DNA of 64,000 bases, taken from contig JAPEUQ010000003.1 of the NCBI GenBank assembly GCA_027946365.1, positions 124,001 to 188,000 of the forward strand. The letters run 5' to 3'. This DNA is from Kalmusia sp. IMI 367209 (taxonomy: Eukaryota > Ascomycota > Dothideomycetes > Pleosporales > Didymosphaeriaceae). Positions 11,474-23,667 of the stretch are shown here, piece after piece (the stretch's first letter is position 1; each line of letters opens with the position of its first letter). The notes under the pieces were generated by a model. That model saw only the letters and a program-made list of their open reading frames with translations, searched no databases and was not told the origin of the DNA. Position numbers and translations under genes: made by a program.

Positions 11474-13293
11474 GTGCGCATGGAGAATGTGTAGGAGAGA
11501 AAGAAAATACGTTTGCATGCAAGTGGCATCAACGATAATCGGAAATCGAAATCAGACGGCATCATCTATGCTTGTTTCTATCCATATATTTCTTGAGTTC
11601 ATGCTCCTTGGTGAAGGGTTTGTTGAAAAATCAATGGATTTGTAAGTACAGGACCGCTCTAGATTATTTCACTTAAATCCAAGTAAGAGCTGTTCGCCAT
11701 TAGGCGCGCTTTATTAGCCGGGGGGTTGACGGTAGTATTCAAAGAAATCGAGTCAAGATGAGCTGAGTCTCCGCAGAGCATTCTAAATTGCGACCTCAAA
11801 CTACCAAGCCTACTTATCTTGCCATGTTTCCAATTTCCCATACTCGACACACATGGGCTCGTCGAAGTAGTCTGATACTTTCAGGAGAACCCCCCTGATG
11901 TCGTCGACCTGGCCTACACGGAGCCTGTGGGCAAGAAACCTCTAGAATTTCACACATGGCCCGACCAGTCGGGACTTTACTCAAATGTCCTTGTAAGCGA
12001 CTCCTCATCAAGACGCAGTAGCCCCTCTCCGTTATCAGGGCCAGTAACATACACGGTATGGATGCAACATCTGACAGCAACCTTACACATTACTGTATCG
12101 ATGTTTGCGTCAATCTTTACCCTTGTATTCCAAGCTCCCAAGCCCCAAAGGATTTTGGATACTAGCACTTCCACCATTACATGTTGACAAGATTCAAGCG
12201 GCTGACATAATTTCTCTAGGTATCACATTTCTACGCCTCCATCTCTTAAGATCTTTTGGACGCAGACTTGGAAAGCATTAGAGCGTCTTGAGTGACATTG
12301 CTCGAATGAAAGTCCTATAGGCGTTCCAACTTCTCTAGTAGGCTTGGTTAGTGTCGTCTTGCGCCGTGTTATGTATGATAATGGTGGAAGAGGAGCTGCT
12401 GGTGCTGTCTATTTCGCTCCCATAGCTCGAATCTGAAGTGATTTCCATTAGGTTTGAGTCAACCCCGGTGTCGCGGCAGGATGAACCTTCGCTAATCATA
12501 CTGTTTTCTTCTTGACTTGTAGCCGTCTGTGAAGTCAATCGTCTTCCGTTCGCTGTTGTGGCTCTGAAGTGAACTCTGGAAGCCGATGATGTTTCAGGTC
12601 TACCATATATATATATCCTTTCTCGTCTCAAATCTTCCCTGGATGATCGAGCGCGAGAATGCCTTCTTGCGACCCAAGGTTCACTCATATGTGAAGAAAA
12701 TCGTTCAAAAGGCGCTCTCGCTGGAGTATTACGAATCTGTCTACAGCGTAAAGCCGCATTCGACAAGTCTGCCTCGCCAAATTTCTATACTTCGGCCGAA
12801 TTTAGCGTTCTGCAGGTTTTGAGTTGGCTGTAGCATGAGAGGATAGTATGTGCTTTTAAATAGTGATGAAATCGGCAAACATTGAGTAATTCCTCAATCC
12901 GCCCATGGCTGGGTCAACTTGGATTACGAAACTTGACCCTTTATTTTTTCCATCAGCCAAAATGATTCTTCAGCAGTAGTGCATCAAAAGTCTATGATGT
13001 AAATTAGTATAGCTAATAACAATCTAATAATGTCGGAACTTGTGGTTTCAAGTCACTCAGAGCATAGGCCGGAAGGGTGTAATTCTTGCAAAGCACCGGT
13101 ATGGCTGGAGAGCTACCGGGGACTGAACCATTCTGAGTTCGTTTAATGAATCAAGGCGTCTGATACTCATGTTTCGAAAGGAATAAAGAATGCTCAAAAA
13201 CAAGGCTAGCAACTCGCGCAGGAAAATGCAACAATAACCAACGTGCACCCGCAATTACAACCCCTAGAAATAGTTAACAGCCCTCACAGCTCG
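11474..13293. other. Intergenic, one doubtful minus-strand frame
   Basis: No domain is recognised. A serine-rich minus-strand frame at 12335-12787 is listed separately. The rest is stop-rich, and the part near 12840-13030 is AT-rich. Confidence 0.45.
12335..12787 (-). CDS. Doubtful serine/arginine-rich hypothetical protein fragment
   Basis: An open minus-strand frame of roughly 150 codons runs from a stop near 12786 to 12335. The only internal ATGs are late, the first being in SSHMSEPWVARRHS. The composition is rich in Arg and Ser, with a terminal run of five serines followed by TIIIHN. I see no domain, signal peptide or membrane segment. It could be a 3' exon of a gene whose start exon I could not find, or a chance frame. 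I do not recognise it. Confidence 0.2.
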
Positions 13294-14371
13294 TCACCTA
13301 CCCATGAATGTCTCCCCACAAGCATCTGTCTCTCTATGCTCGTGATAAACCGCACACCGGCTCCCTCGCCACGGCTTACAACTCTCCCACTTCCTCCCAT
13401 AACACAATTCCCTCTTCCTCACCCTCCCATCGACCACCTCGAAATCCCAATCCCGCTCCTTCGTCCCCGTACTCCTCCCATCCTCCCAACTTGCCATACC
13501 CAGCCCCTCATCGTAGCACCGAATACACCACGCATAGCAGCACTCGTCGCACCCTATGGCCCCAATCCTCGGCGGCAACACAACGCGACAGTTCTCACAG
13601 GCGCGGGTGCCGTGCCACGACATAGGGATGAAGGTGCGCAGACGATGGCGCACCATGGCCTGCGAGCACGGGCGCTTCAGGCGCACGCAGAGATCGCGCA
13701 AGAAGCCTGCGTGCCACCGATCGGTATGCGTTGCGATCAGCTTGTCTGTTTTCTTGAACGCGAACAGATCCAGCACGAGCTGTCGAATTTTGGCTCCTTC
13801 GTCAATCTGATCGTACAAGATGCGCGTGTCGCTCGGTGTGAGCACGCTATTCGTCGTGTCCGCCAGGTCCGCCATCAAGTCTACAATGTGGTTGCGGAGC
13901 CCCTCGAAGCAGAAGCGGTCAGCAAGGATATACAGGTGGAGCAACGTGTAGTAGGCTGGCTTCCCGTCCTTGAAAGGCGCGGGTTTGATGGAGCCGGTAT
14001 ACAGCCATGCTACGAGGTGCTCGAAAGTTTCGACGGAGACGTCGTTCAGGCGGATACACTGGTCGTTGGATTCGAGGAAGGGGCCGTTTAGTGCGGCGCG
14101 GAAGTAGGGCGATTGCTGCGTGAGGAGGCTTGTGTGGAGGAGAAAACGTGTAGATTTAGGGCCAACGAGGAGCTCCGACGTGGTGGTGAAGGAATCGGCA
14201 TTTGATCTAGACGAAAATGATCAGCTCAAGTCTATCTCAAGTCGGGATAGACGGGAAGTGCGCGGCGACCAGTTACTTCGCATCCCTTGCATGTACGACT
14301 CACCTCAACGATCTAGCACATGAGCTTATTGACGTGTAAGGTGGTGGCAGTGTCATCGGAATGCGCGTCAT
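13294..14371 (-). CDS. BTB/POZ domain protein with C-terminal Cys-rich segment
   Basis: Two exons, 14371-14304 and 14206-13294 (97-bp intron with a GTGAGT donor), give 326 residues in one frame. The start ATG opens a short leader. The BTB fold then runs about residues 32-130: FTTTSELLVG, QQSPYFRAAL, IRLNDVSVETFEHLVAWLYTG, LLHLYILADRFCFEGL. This is the fungal BTB type that binds partners by dimerisation, sometimes as a cullin-3 adaptor. The C-terminal third holds CENC, CDECC and CIRC pairs within about 30 residues, which could bind zinc; few small fungal BTB proteins have this. The function is otherwise unknown. The BTB call is firm; the first exon is a by-eye splice. Confidence 0.8.
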
Positions 14372-15211
14372 CTCGTTTCTCAAGTATCGTTTTTCAAAAC
14401 CAATTTCAACTGTTCTATTGTCTCGAACGGGCGATGACCCTGATATGCGAAAGAATTGCGTCGGGTAGCTATATCGTAGCAGCGAATATATCGACCACGA
14501 GTATACGAACAGAATGGTGGTGTATGCAGGGTCCCCGTCTTCATTTGAGCATCTTCATATACTTGTCCGCTTGCGGGAAGTCTTTCATCACTTGAGGAAT
14601 GCATCCCCAAATATATCATACCCAGAAGCGTTCACCATTTCGGAGTTGGTTTTCTGTGTAGTAGACGCGCGCGGCTGCGATGCATAGAGACAAAGGATGG
14701 CCAAGGGACACCCTAGCAAACAAAGTTCCGGAAGCGGAGAGCATGCCAACACAGCACCTCCAAACGCAACTCACGAGTACACGCGAGCCTGGAATACGCG
14801 GCGAAGGGCTGGAGTGTTTGAGATTTGTCAAACGGAATAGCCGGAGATTTAACATTCCTGAACCGAAAACCCACGCGGTGAGGCACTATGGGTGCTGGTC
14901 CGCCGTTCATCAAAGTAAAATACAAACGTCACCAATCCACAGCCACCTTTTTTTTTTTTCAGATCCCAGACACCATGTGCAGGAAGGCCATTCACTTAGA
15001 TTGTACTCACAAGCCCGAGATGAAATGGAGAATTGCGTATCCGAAGGATACAAATCGAGAAGACGAAAGCCCAAAACCATATGCGCCTTGCTACCAGATG
15101 CATTTGTGAACCAGAATAGGAAACACACATGCCGATCGATCGACTGCTAGATGAATCATGTCATGAAACGTAGTTAGGCAGGCAAAGCGAGGCCAACATC
15201 TCAATCGGTGC
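14372..15211. other. Intergenic between BTB and KH genes
   Basis: No supported gene is seen. A run of about twelve T occurs near 14948-14959. The stretch is the upstream flank of the BTB gene and the downstream flank of the KH gene. Confidence 0.5.
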
Positions 15212-16897
15212 TTAGATCCGATGCTTCTCCGACTCTGTACTGAATTAGCTTCGACGTCCAGCGTTGTCCTAGCCGGACAGCTCACCGAGTCGTGAATACA
15301 GCATGTACAACGCCATCTGGTTGCATTCTTGCGTTCCAGTGATCGTGACTAGGCGTTCATTGCTGTTGTCTGTAGGTTCGTTGATTTTGATGACACTGCC
15401 GCTCAACTGCCTGATCTCATTGATCTTAGCTCCACCCTTGCCAATAATGGCACCGACCATGTCGTTGGGTATGTAGATCTGCTGCGTGAGGGGCTGGGAC
15501 ATGGTTAGCAGAGACTTCTTGACACGAGGATACGGAGCCAAAGTCGGCGCATCGTGGCAAAAGCTATCCTAGCAGATTACTCACCTGGCCTGGGATATTT
15601 ACAGGGGGCTGGTTAGGCGCTGCGCCGTGTGCGCCGTGTGCAACGGGAGCAGCAGCGTGGTGGCCACCATAGGGGCCAGGTTGCGGCGTTGGGGCACCGT
15701 AGTGGCCACGAGCAGGAGAACCAGCACCGTACGGCATATTAGGCTGACCATATGGTTGCTGCGGGGGTTGCCCATGCATATACTGGGGGTGTTGTGCGTG
15801 CACCGGAGTGCGCTGCGCAGGATTGGCCTGTCGACGGTAGTTGTCGGGGTAGTTATACTGACCACCAGCAGGCTGAGGCACATAGGGCTGGACAGACATG
15901 CCGCCAGGCACAACGTTCGCCGCAGTACCACTACGCGTGGCATACTGGGACGCAGCTGGACCTCCAAAACGCTCTGTCAATTGCTCCACAAGGGTTTGCG
16001 CCACGTAATATACGGCAATGTGAACTGCATCAGCAACACCTAGCACAACGAGGGAGCGTTCGCCAGAATTAGGAAGCATGGTATCTGAAGCGTTTAGCTT
16101 AGCATTAGAAGCTTCTTGAATCTCGCGTATGCGGACTCCACCCTTGCCGATGATGGAACCAATGAGGATATGTGGGATCAGCAAGCGCATAGGGTAGGAC
16201 TTTGAAGTGCCTGTGGAGGGGGTCTCGAGGTCCTCTTGGTTGAGGGTACGCACAATGAGGCCAAATGCCTCATAAAAGTTAGCTCTAGTAGTAATAATGC
16301 GCAGGAGCTAGCACATACCTTAGACACGGCATCTACCTGTCCGCTAACGGTTAGGATGCGCTCCACAGCACCACGCGAGTAGTCGCTCACGGTGCATTTA
16401 GCGCCAGAAAGACGTCTGATTTGAGTCACATTCTCACCCCCTTTGCCAATGATAGTGGCAGCCTCGCTAGTACCAATGCAAGCACGCAGATGCAGCCAGT
16501 TAGTTTCGTCTTGGTGCTGGTTATGGGTAGCAGGACGGCCATTGGCACCGGAAGTGGACTGAATGGGCTGGGTATCCAGCGAGGGAACAATGGCCGGGGC
16601 ATCTGGGAGAACGGTGTCCGCCTGAACGTCTTCCTTAGTACCGTTCTCGTTGGCCAAGGCATTCTCAGCATTTACCTCGGGCCTGCCACCTTCCTCCTCG
16701 CCCTTGATGTCCTCAGCTGCGATGCTCTCACCCTTGACGGGTTCGGCTGTGTTGATATCCTCGGCAGCCGGCTCATTGACCATCTTGTCTAGGGCAGGGC
16801 GCTTGGCATCTGGCTGGTCGTTGGGTCCTGCGGGCGAGGAGGGCTCCTCGAGAGGCCGCTTGGTCGACGATGTTGCGATGGTTGGCGATGCAGACAT
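15212..16897 (-). CDS. Three-KH-domain RNA-binding protein (Hek2/Pbp2/Rnc1-like)
   Basis: Exons are 16897-16319, 16268-15585, 15493-15286 and 15234-15212, giving 497 residues. The start is the ATG opening MSASPTIATSS; an in-frame upstream extension has no ATG. After an acidic leader come KH1 (about 135-203), KH2 (about 218-285) and KH3 (about 424-490). Each carries the RNA-gripping loop IIGKGG. A Gly/Pro/Gln/His-rich linker separates KH2 and KH3. KH3 reads LTQQIYIPNDMVGAIIGKGG. Such proteins bind CU-rich mRNA and affect stability, localisation and translation. The last exon is only 23 nt. Splicing it gives an end of ..SRLESEKHRI, while read-through at 15285 would end at a stop at 15269-15271. 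I prefer the spliced form because that tail looks familiar from other fungal proteins of this type, which is memory and not a search. Confidence 0.88.
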
Positions 16898-17731
16898 CTT
16901 TTCTATTCCTTGTGGGTCCAATTATAGGGTATAGATCTTCACGGGCTCAAGCGAAGCTGAGAATTGTTTGATAGAATTGATTCGATTCTTTGCCACGTTA
17001 CGTACAGCGGGGGGCTGTCAAGGAAAACGTGCTGGTGCTGGCGAAGGGTGGGACTGCGACAGTGCGGAGGGGCGGGAGGCAAGGTCTTCGAACGCTGGGG
17101 TGTGCTGGGAGCGTGCTTTGAGCGGGTGGATGGAGGTCGGGACAGCAGCGTCTCGATGAGCGAGGTGCCGCGGGTGCTTGTGCAGGTGAGGCGGAGTGTC
17201 GGAGGGAGTGGGTTGTGCTACTTGGGACGAGCGTCGAGGGAGAAGAAATTGGCCCAAGCAAAGAAAGCTCGCTCGTCAAACCTTCCTGGAGAGCAAGCAG
17301 CCGGTGTCTCAGATGGAGAGGGCAAGCCTGTGTGTCCGCGCGCTGCAGCGAAGAGCGAGCAGACAGGTGAGGGAAGGGAACGCTGGAGCGTGCGGAAAGG
17401 GAGGGGTCGGTGGAGAGCAGGCAGAGAGGGCGCAAAGAAAGGTGCGGTCGTCGCTGCCGTCGCGCACGCCAAAGAGAAAGCGGAGATGTGCTAGCGCCTT
17501 GGCGGGGTCGCACCGATCACGTGCAGCGCCGTTTCTGCGGCTGGATGCGCGTCACCGTGTCACCGTGTCGCCGGATGCGATTGGCACTGCGTTGCGCTTG
17601 CTGTTCGAGGCTGCGCGCCTTCCGTTGCAGGCAGATAGGCAGGGCGAGCAAAGAGCCCACAGCCGCCGTCGCACCGGTCGCGATTTCCCGTCGCGGCAAC
17701 AAGTCACGGCCTCGTCTTCGCCCACCACAAA
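16898..17731. promoter_or_regulatory. Shared divergent promoter region, GC-rich
   Basis: This 834-bp GC-rich spacer lies between the divergent KH gene and the coiled-coil gene. Long frames run across it but are Arg/Ser/Ala-rich readings of skewed composition without motifs. It must contain both promoters. No specific binding site is claimed. Confidence 0.5.
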
Positions 17732-18840
17732 ATGGCGCATCCACAGGCCGACGCCATTGCGCGCATACGGCAGTCTATTGCGGACGTGCGCCACCTGCAA
17801 GGCGATCCCATGGACCTCGACGCGTCCGGCACCGAGGCACGTCTGGAGCAAACCGTAAGAGAGTTGCGGGCGCGCGTAGACGAACAACAGGCTGCTCTAG
17901 CGCAGGTGCGAAGCAGACAACAAATGGCCAAATGCATGCTAACTCACGCAAGCTACGCCGCTCGTTGGGGACCGACTTGCAGCAAGCGGCGTATGCGTCC
18001 GAAGACCCGCGCAAAAAGCTGAAGCAACTGCTGGCCGTCAAGGAAGCCTACACCAGGCTCACTCCAGCTGCACCATTCCTCCCACCAAAGGGCTCAGCAT
18101 TGCCCGCGTTGCTCGCTGCCCGCACGCTGCAGCAGAACATCCAGGGCACCAAACAAGCCATCGCCAGCACAGAAGCACAGGCCCGATCCACCCAAGCTTC
18201 GCTCAAGCGTGAAGAAGCCCATCTTCACGACGCAAAATCGATAGAGAAAGCTCTACGCGACCGGACGGGGAGGTTGGGCGCCCAGATCGAGGACCGGGCG
18301 CGGAAGACGTCGGCCCAGCTTGCGAACGAGCTCATCGCTGCCAAGCGTGCGCAAAAGGAGGACTACGACGCAGAGATAAGTCGTCTCGGAGGTGCCCTCA
18401 ATGACTTTGTCAACGACTATCTCTCTGCTATGCTCGCCGCCGAAGAGCTTGGCGGCCCTGTCGTAGGCGATATGCTGAATGTTGAGGAAAGCACCCTCGC
18501 AGCTGGCTTCACGAAGAAAGGCAAGGCAAAATCTGCAAAGAAGCCCGTTTCAGATAAGGCGCGACAGCGCAGAATCGACCAAATCTGGGGCAATAAAATG
18601 GACATGGATCAAGAGGAGGACCCCTTGACAGAGGCTGAAGCCGCGGACCAGGAGACGCGCGAGCTTATAAAAAACCTGTTCGACACATTGACTGGGCCAG
18701 GAGGAGGACGAGCGTACTATGACCTGGAGAGGGATTCTGCCGCCTCCCGGTTCCTAGTGAGAGCGAAAGTTGCGCAGTTCCATCCAAAGGATGCGCGGAA
18801 GCTACGACTGATCGACTTCGGGAGGGAGCTGGACGACTAG
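17732..18840 (+). CDS. Coiled-coil protein resembling fungal Cenp-K/Sim4
   Basis: Two exons, 17732-17905 and 17953-18840 (47-bp intron), give 353 residues. The ATG opens MAHPQADAIARIRQSIADV. The N-terminal third has a heptad-rich helix (EARLEQTVRELRARVDEQQA). The middle holds DPRKKLKQLLAVKEAYTRL and LPALLAARTLQQNIQGTK, followed by a second long coil (about 150-260) of Glu, Lys, Ala and Arg. A lysine stretch with AAGFTKKGKAKSAKK precedes the C-terminal domain ending in LRLIDFGRELDD. The arrangement resembles Cenp-K, the inner kinetochore subunit that pairs with Cenp-H in the constitutive centromere network. The match rests on my memory of the family and could instead be another coiled-coil nuclear protein. 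The open frame extends upstream of 17732, but that part lacks motifs. Confidence 0.6.
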
Positions 18841-21800
18841 GATCCCAGAAAACGATGAAAACATGGAGCACTCTGGGCCCCGCCAGTGTTCGGAATGATC
18901 ATAATTTTGGCGACGATTGCGTATTTGGTGACTGTGTCTCTCATGCTGCCCATTTGGAAAACTATCTTAGCTTTCAGATAGAGGAAAATCAAAGACAATA
19001 CCTCTATGTGTCATATCACAACATGGTATTCAGAGCTCCATGTCTTCCCTTACCTGTACTGAGGACCTACTTTAGCATTTTCCTTATTCGGATCGTTGCC
19101 GTCTAGCATGTAGCGGTGCACTCCGATTCTAATTACTACTTGCATTTGGACTTCTTGATACCAGCCCGCAATGCCCTTCCTCAGCTTCGATAACTCTTCT
19201 GCTAGCACCAAGCGCACCCCTTCTACATGCACTAACTGCTAAAAAGATCGAGAGCACTATGCTAGGATGAAAACATAAGTCTCATTATATACCTAGTTAC
19301 ATCTGGATAGATCATTCACGCAAAGGGCCCCCTAGATAGCTCTTCACAACTCAAATCCTCTAGGAAAACACATGAGCTATGCATCAAGTACTCCCAAGGA
19401 TGAGGTACTCGGGCCAGTCTTCACAATCATGTGACCAGACTAACGCAGATGAGTAGAGCCGTCTTAAGAGCCTCGGATAGACAGAAGATATTTGGAGTGT
19501 GAAGGATCAGATGTTCGAAAACGGACGAATATCCATACAAGGCATCTACAGAAAACACTTGGTGCGATTCGAACAACACATCCGTCACTCTGTAGTTGAT
19601 CCTCACATGGAAAAACAATATGCTAGTCTCATCTCGGGAACAGTCCCTTTTGCTTTAGAATATGGAATGTCATACTTCTGACCGTTCCTTTACATCGGCT
19701 ACCAGGATAGCGATAGGCTCGCACTCAGCGTTTATGCCTTCCCAAGACAAATGGCAATGGCTCCGTTGCATGATGGATATCCCAGCTTTCAGTTAATATT
19801 GAATGCAGCTGCTCATCGGACCAATATTTCCCTTCTGTATATACACAGACTACTTTGGGCAGCTCTTTGCCACTGATCACCGCTCTAACATGTCTACACA
19901 CTATTGGCCTTACTCGGCCAATTCCTTCGTCGGTCAAGCCTCCGCCGAGCCGTGTACGCCGTGCAAGAACGGGACGGAGTCTTCCGACATGTCATCCATG
20001 CGCAACTGCCATCCTTTCCTTATGCCTCGGTGGCAACTATCGTGAGCTTAGCTATGAACAACGTCTTGTTTGAGCATCAAGCCCGGCATCTAGCGGCCAG
20101 GAACACTACTGAGCGGCTACACTCCGGCCTGAATGCCCCATCTTTCCGGGATGGTATTGACGTCCTTTCCTGTTGATGCCTCCATATCGCATATTCTCCA
20201 GCGATTCAACCAACCGGCAGCATTCCATGACCCCGGCTGACCCTGCACGCCCAGCCAACAAATACCCTGCAGCCCAATCTCGACGCCACGGAATCCTATT
20301 CGGCCTGTGCATCTGTTTTGACCTAGGCAGACGAGCATTGCTCTGCCCGGCACTTTTCCATTGGTCCACGACAGCATTCTCTCGTTTTGCGGTCAGAAAG
20401 TGCCGTCGGGAAGTTACTTTGCCCTCGACGTCACATGGTGCCATGTCTGCAGGAGGGCGTCTGAAACACTGAGCCAGCGAAACGGAATGGAACCGAGACC
20501 GAACCTGCAGCTCTGTGCATTTAGGCGCGAGTGTGCGTCTCAAACGCTGCAATCAATGCTGCGCTGTGTCCCACGCACCCCCGACCGAACTGCGATGACA
20601 TTGCGAACACCCAGGCCTGAGGCACCTCACGCCTCAGGCGCCAAAAAGAAAGGGGTAGAGAGAATTAAATCAGCACGCGTATTTGAAAATGGCGACAAGA
20701 CGAGCTTACGACGCCGTCGATGCGTGATGAAATGAGGTTTGGCAAGGGTGTTGCAAAAAGGGACGAGTCACGGGACCGATCAGACAGACGATTGCCCCGT
20801 GCCGAGTTTAAAGCGGCGGCCGTCCAGGGATCCCTCTGCGGATTGAGATGCGGATATCGAGCTGCGATCGGTGATCTGTCCGGCCGAATTGCGGAAGCGA
20901 GCCGTGCACAGATGGTGATCCCGTTTGTTGCGACCGAGATTTGGGGGAGCGCTGTACCATGGTCACAATCACAAGTCTGGTGTCCAAAGGTCACCTCGAA
21001 CGCAAAGCGCCAGCCATGCAGCTCTAGCTTCTGCCAACGGACAACCCGACAGGCAATTTACCCCTCTTTCGAGGCATCTGCAGGTCAGAGGCCCACGGCG
21101 GACCAGACTACCTGTGGCAGTGCAGGGCTTCAGAATCGGGACGAGTGCACAGTTGTTTCGAACAGCCCTTTCCCCCCGGTTGACTAGCTCCCTCACGCCT
21201 TAAGCTTATCCCCACGTCCACGTCCACGCATCCGGGTCGCTACTCGCGTGGTGTTGTCGACAAGGAAAGCCACACGTGCTTTCCCGAATGCGGCAATATC
21301 AGAAACATGTTGCGTGCGTACAGCTCAGTGCCTTTACACCGCTTGCTCTGCGTGCAATTGTATTCGTACGGTCCACGGGTGCGAGAGAAACCCACGGTGA
21401 AGATAGTGGCAAAAGAGACGCGTAACGCAGGACGCCTTCCTGCCCGTCTCAGCTCCAACAAAACTGCGCTGCAGCCGAGAGACCACATCTAGCCGTCGAC
21501 AACACCACTCTCTGACTCACCGCGAACATTCCACGCATGCTCCGCCATATCATTCGAAGGCCTCGTTCTCCCGAGCCGCTGTGGCGAAGAATGATGCACC
21601 CGCCACAGTATCGCGTTTCAGCCTTCTAGCGCAGTGGCAAAATGCTGTGGCACATTGGCATGATCTTCAAGATCGACAAAGCGAATTCCCCATTTCGATC
21701 TGCACTGTAACGCCCCTGTTGGCTCTTCGATTGGCTCAAATGTCGCCCTGGTGCCGAATCCACCAAAAAGCTAGATGGTCCTCTGCAGGATGCCTCCTCG

Positions 21801-23667
21801 GTGGTTGGTCCGGAATCCACGAGGCGGTCCAATGGGTCTCGACGACGGAGAGGCATTCCGAGAACCCCTTCGGTGCGTTCACAGCGACGCAGGGACTATC
21901 TACATTCTCGGGCGACGCAATGCTGTATGATGTAGCTGGGAGGCGTACCCGCGCTCGACACTGACATGGCGGGAACGCCTGACGACGGGCGCACGCGCTG
22001 CTCGAGCCGATTCTCCGCGCCGTCGTTCTGTCGACCGCCTGGCGCACTTTGGCGGATCTTCCGTGCAGCAGATGTGGCTTGACACATCTAGATCGCTGTG
22101 CGCAGGTAATGCATGGGCTGAGGTCACTGTACTAGAGGTACACCAGCAACAATGGTACGACTTTTTCAAAAAGAGACTTCGACGATACGAAGCGCCAATT
22201 GATCGCCAAACGACCGCTTAGAGCATCGGCGACCATGCAACTTGGTACCTTTGCACTATGCATGTTGCAAGTCACACTTTTGCTGTCCCGTAACTGCTGT
22301 CCTGCAAATCCACTCGCCCATCCCGTTACGAAACGTTTTCGCGACGGAGGAGACAAGCGTAACGCTCCCTCCCCCTATCAATAGAACTAACTTTCTCAAC
22401 CGCCAGCGCATCAACCCTCATCTTCCTCTCGCAAAACCTCAGCCGACCCACTTGACTGGACACACCCCACCTGTACAATGACATCAAGCCCGCTCCATCA
22501 GACACAGCATCCCCGAATGGTCCTGACACTAGCTAACCCATCTCCCGCTAACGCAAACACTAATGCTGCCTCCCAGCCTCCCCAGCCACAGCTGTAAGAA
22601 ATTCCGTCCCCCCAACGCGCAAGCGCCCAGTCCCTGCCCGGCCCGGAGGATGCAACGCGCGCGCCGGGAAGCACTCCGAAATGCTAACGTTGGGGAAACC
22701 TCCGCACCCCATCTGTCTGCGAGTCAAGGCGTGGCAGCTCCGACGATGCTGGACGTGGCGGCATAGCACACGTCGGTATAATGGCCGTTGATGGCGCAAT
22801 GAACGAAATTACGGGTGTTGGTGGGAAAGTTGCGCCGCGGCTTGACTCGCAAAACGGGTGGGTAAGGCTAGGCTTGGCCGAAGGGGCAACTATACGCTTT
22901 GAGGTGGGAGGGCCGATGGCTGGCGGTACTGCGGGCGGGCCGTTTGGGAATCCGATGTGTATGCTAAGGCCGTTTGAAAAGCGTACTAGTTCGATTGTGG
23001 TGTCTTGCGAAATATTGAAGTCCTGCGAGCGCTAGGATCGGTGGAGATAGCGAACACTGTGGCGAAACTATAGAGCAGAGATCACGAGAGGTAAAGATGG
23101 AACTTTGAATATTTGTCTTTGATAGATTTCAGCAAAGAAGAGACAATCTCTGCCAAAACGTAAGCAACTACACCTTCCTATCAAAAATCATTAACCCCGT
23201 CTCCCAGAGGTTCCATGTATTGTCCATCCATGCGTGTATATTCCCTTGTTTCCATCCCTCATCCCATTCCCTCTCTCATTCATTAACGAACACAGCCTCC
23301 CACCCAAATATATCGTGTATAAATAATGTTTTCGCGCTCAAAATCCGCGTGTATATCAGTCAAGCCTCAACAATCTCATCCAAGCTAAGATCTCACGAAG
23401 AGAATAAATGGGTATCGTAAAATAAATCAATATACGAAAGGTAAAATAAAGGCTCGCGACGAGCAGTGGTATCTTGAAGAAGATGTAAAACGCCAAAGGT
23501 GATCGAAGTGAAGCGAACATGGGCCGGTGTATAGGTATCTTTATCTTCTCTGAAGTGACCAGCAGCACTTCGAGGTGTACGAATAGTACAATATCATTAC
23601 GTAGGGTCATTAGGTTGATTGCGAAGATTCAGCTTAAGGAGTGGAATGCGACGACGATCGGTGGGTC
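18841..23667. other. 4.8-kb gene-poor stretch
   Basis: I examined both strands and found no domain, signal peptide or convincing exon chain. Open frames are short and overlap on opposite strands with no family resemblance. Items inside are a short hairpin near 20620-20640 (CCTGAGGC, 7-base loop, GCCTCAGG) and a 14-bp inverted repeat at 21248-21261 and 21495-21508. The right end is the downstream flank of the CP2 gene. Confidence 0.5.
21248..21508. repeat. 14-bp perfect inverted repeat enclosing about 230 bp
   Basis: GTGGTGTTGTCGAC at 21248-21261 is matched by its exact reverse complement GTCGACAACACCAC at 21495-21508. The arms diverge immediately inside. I see no target duplication outside the arms, so a miniature transposon is possible but not shown. 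Confidence 0.6.

Noticed and set aside
13243..14091. Plus-strand open frame opposite the BTB gene
   Set aside because: The minus strand carries a clear BTB domain over the same bases; the plus frame has no motif.
17410..17731. Upstream in-frame extension of the coiled-coil gene on the plus strand
   Set aside because: The frame is open but Arg/Gln-rich from GC skew, has no motif, and the 47-bp intron model from the ATG at 17732 gives a sensible protein.
20617..20645. Hairpin CCTGAGGC/GCCTCAGG as a terminator or protein site
   Set aside because: The stem is only 8 bp with no neighbouring gene to serve; probably chance.
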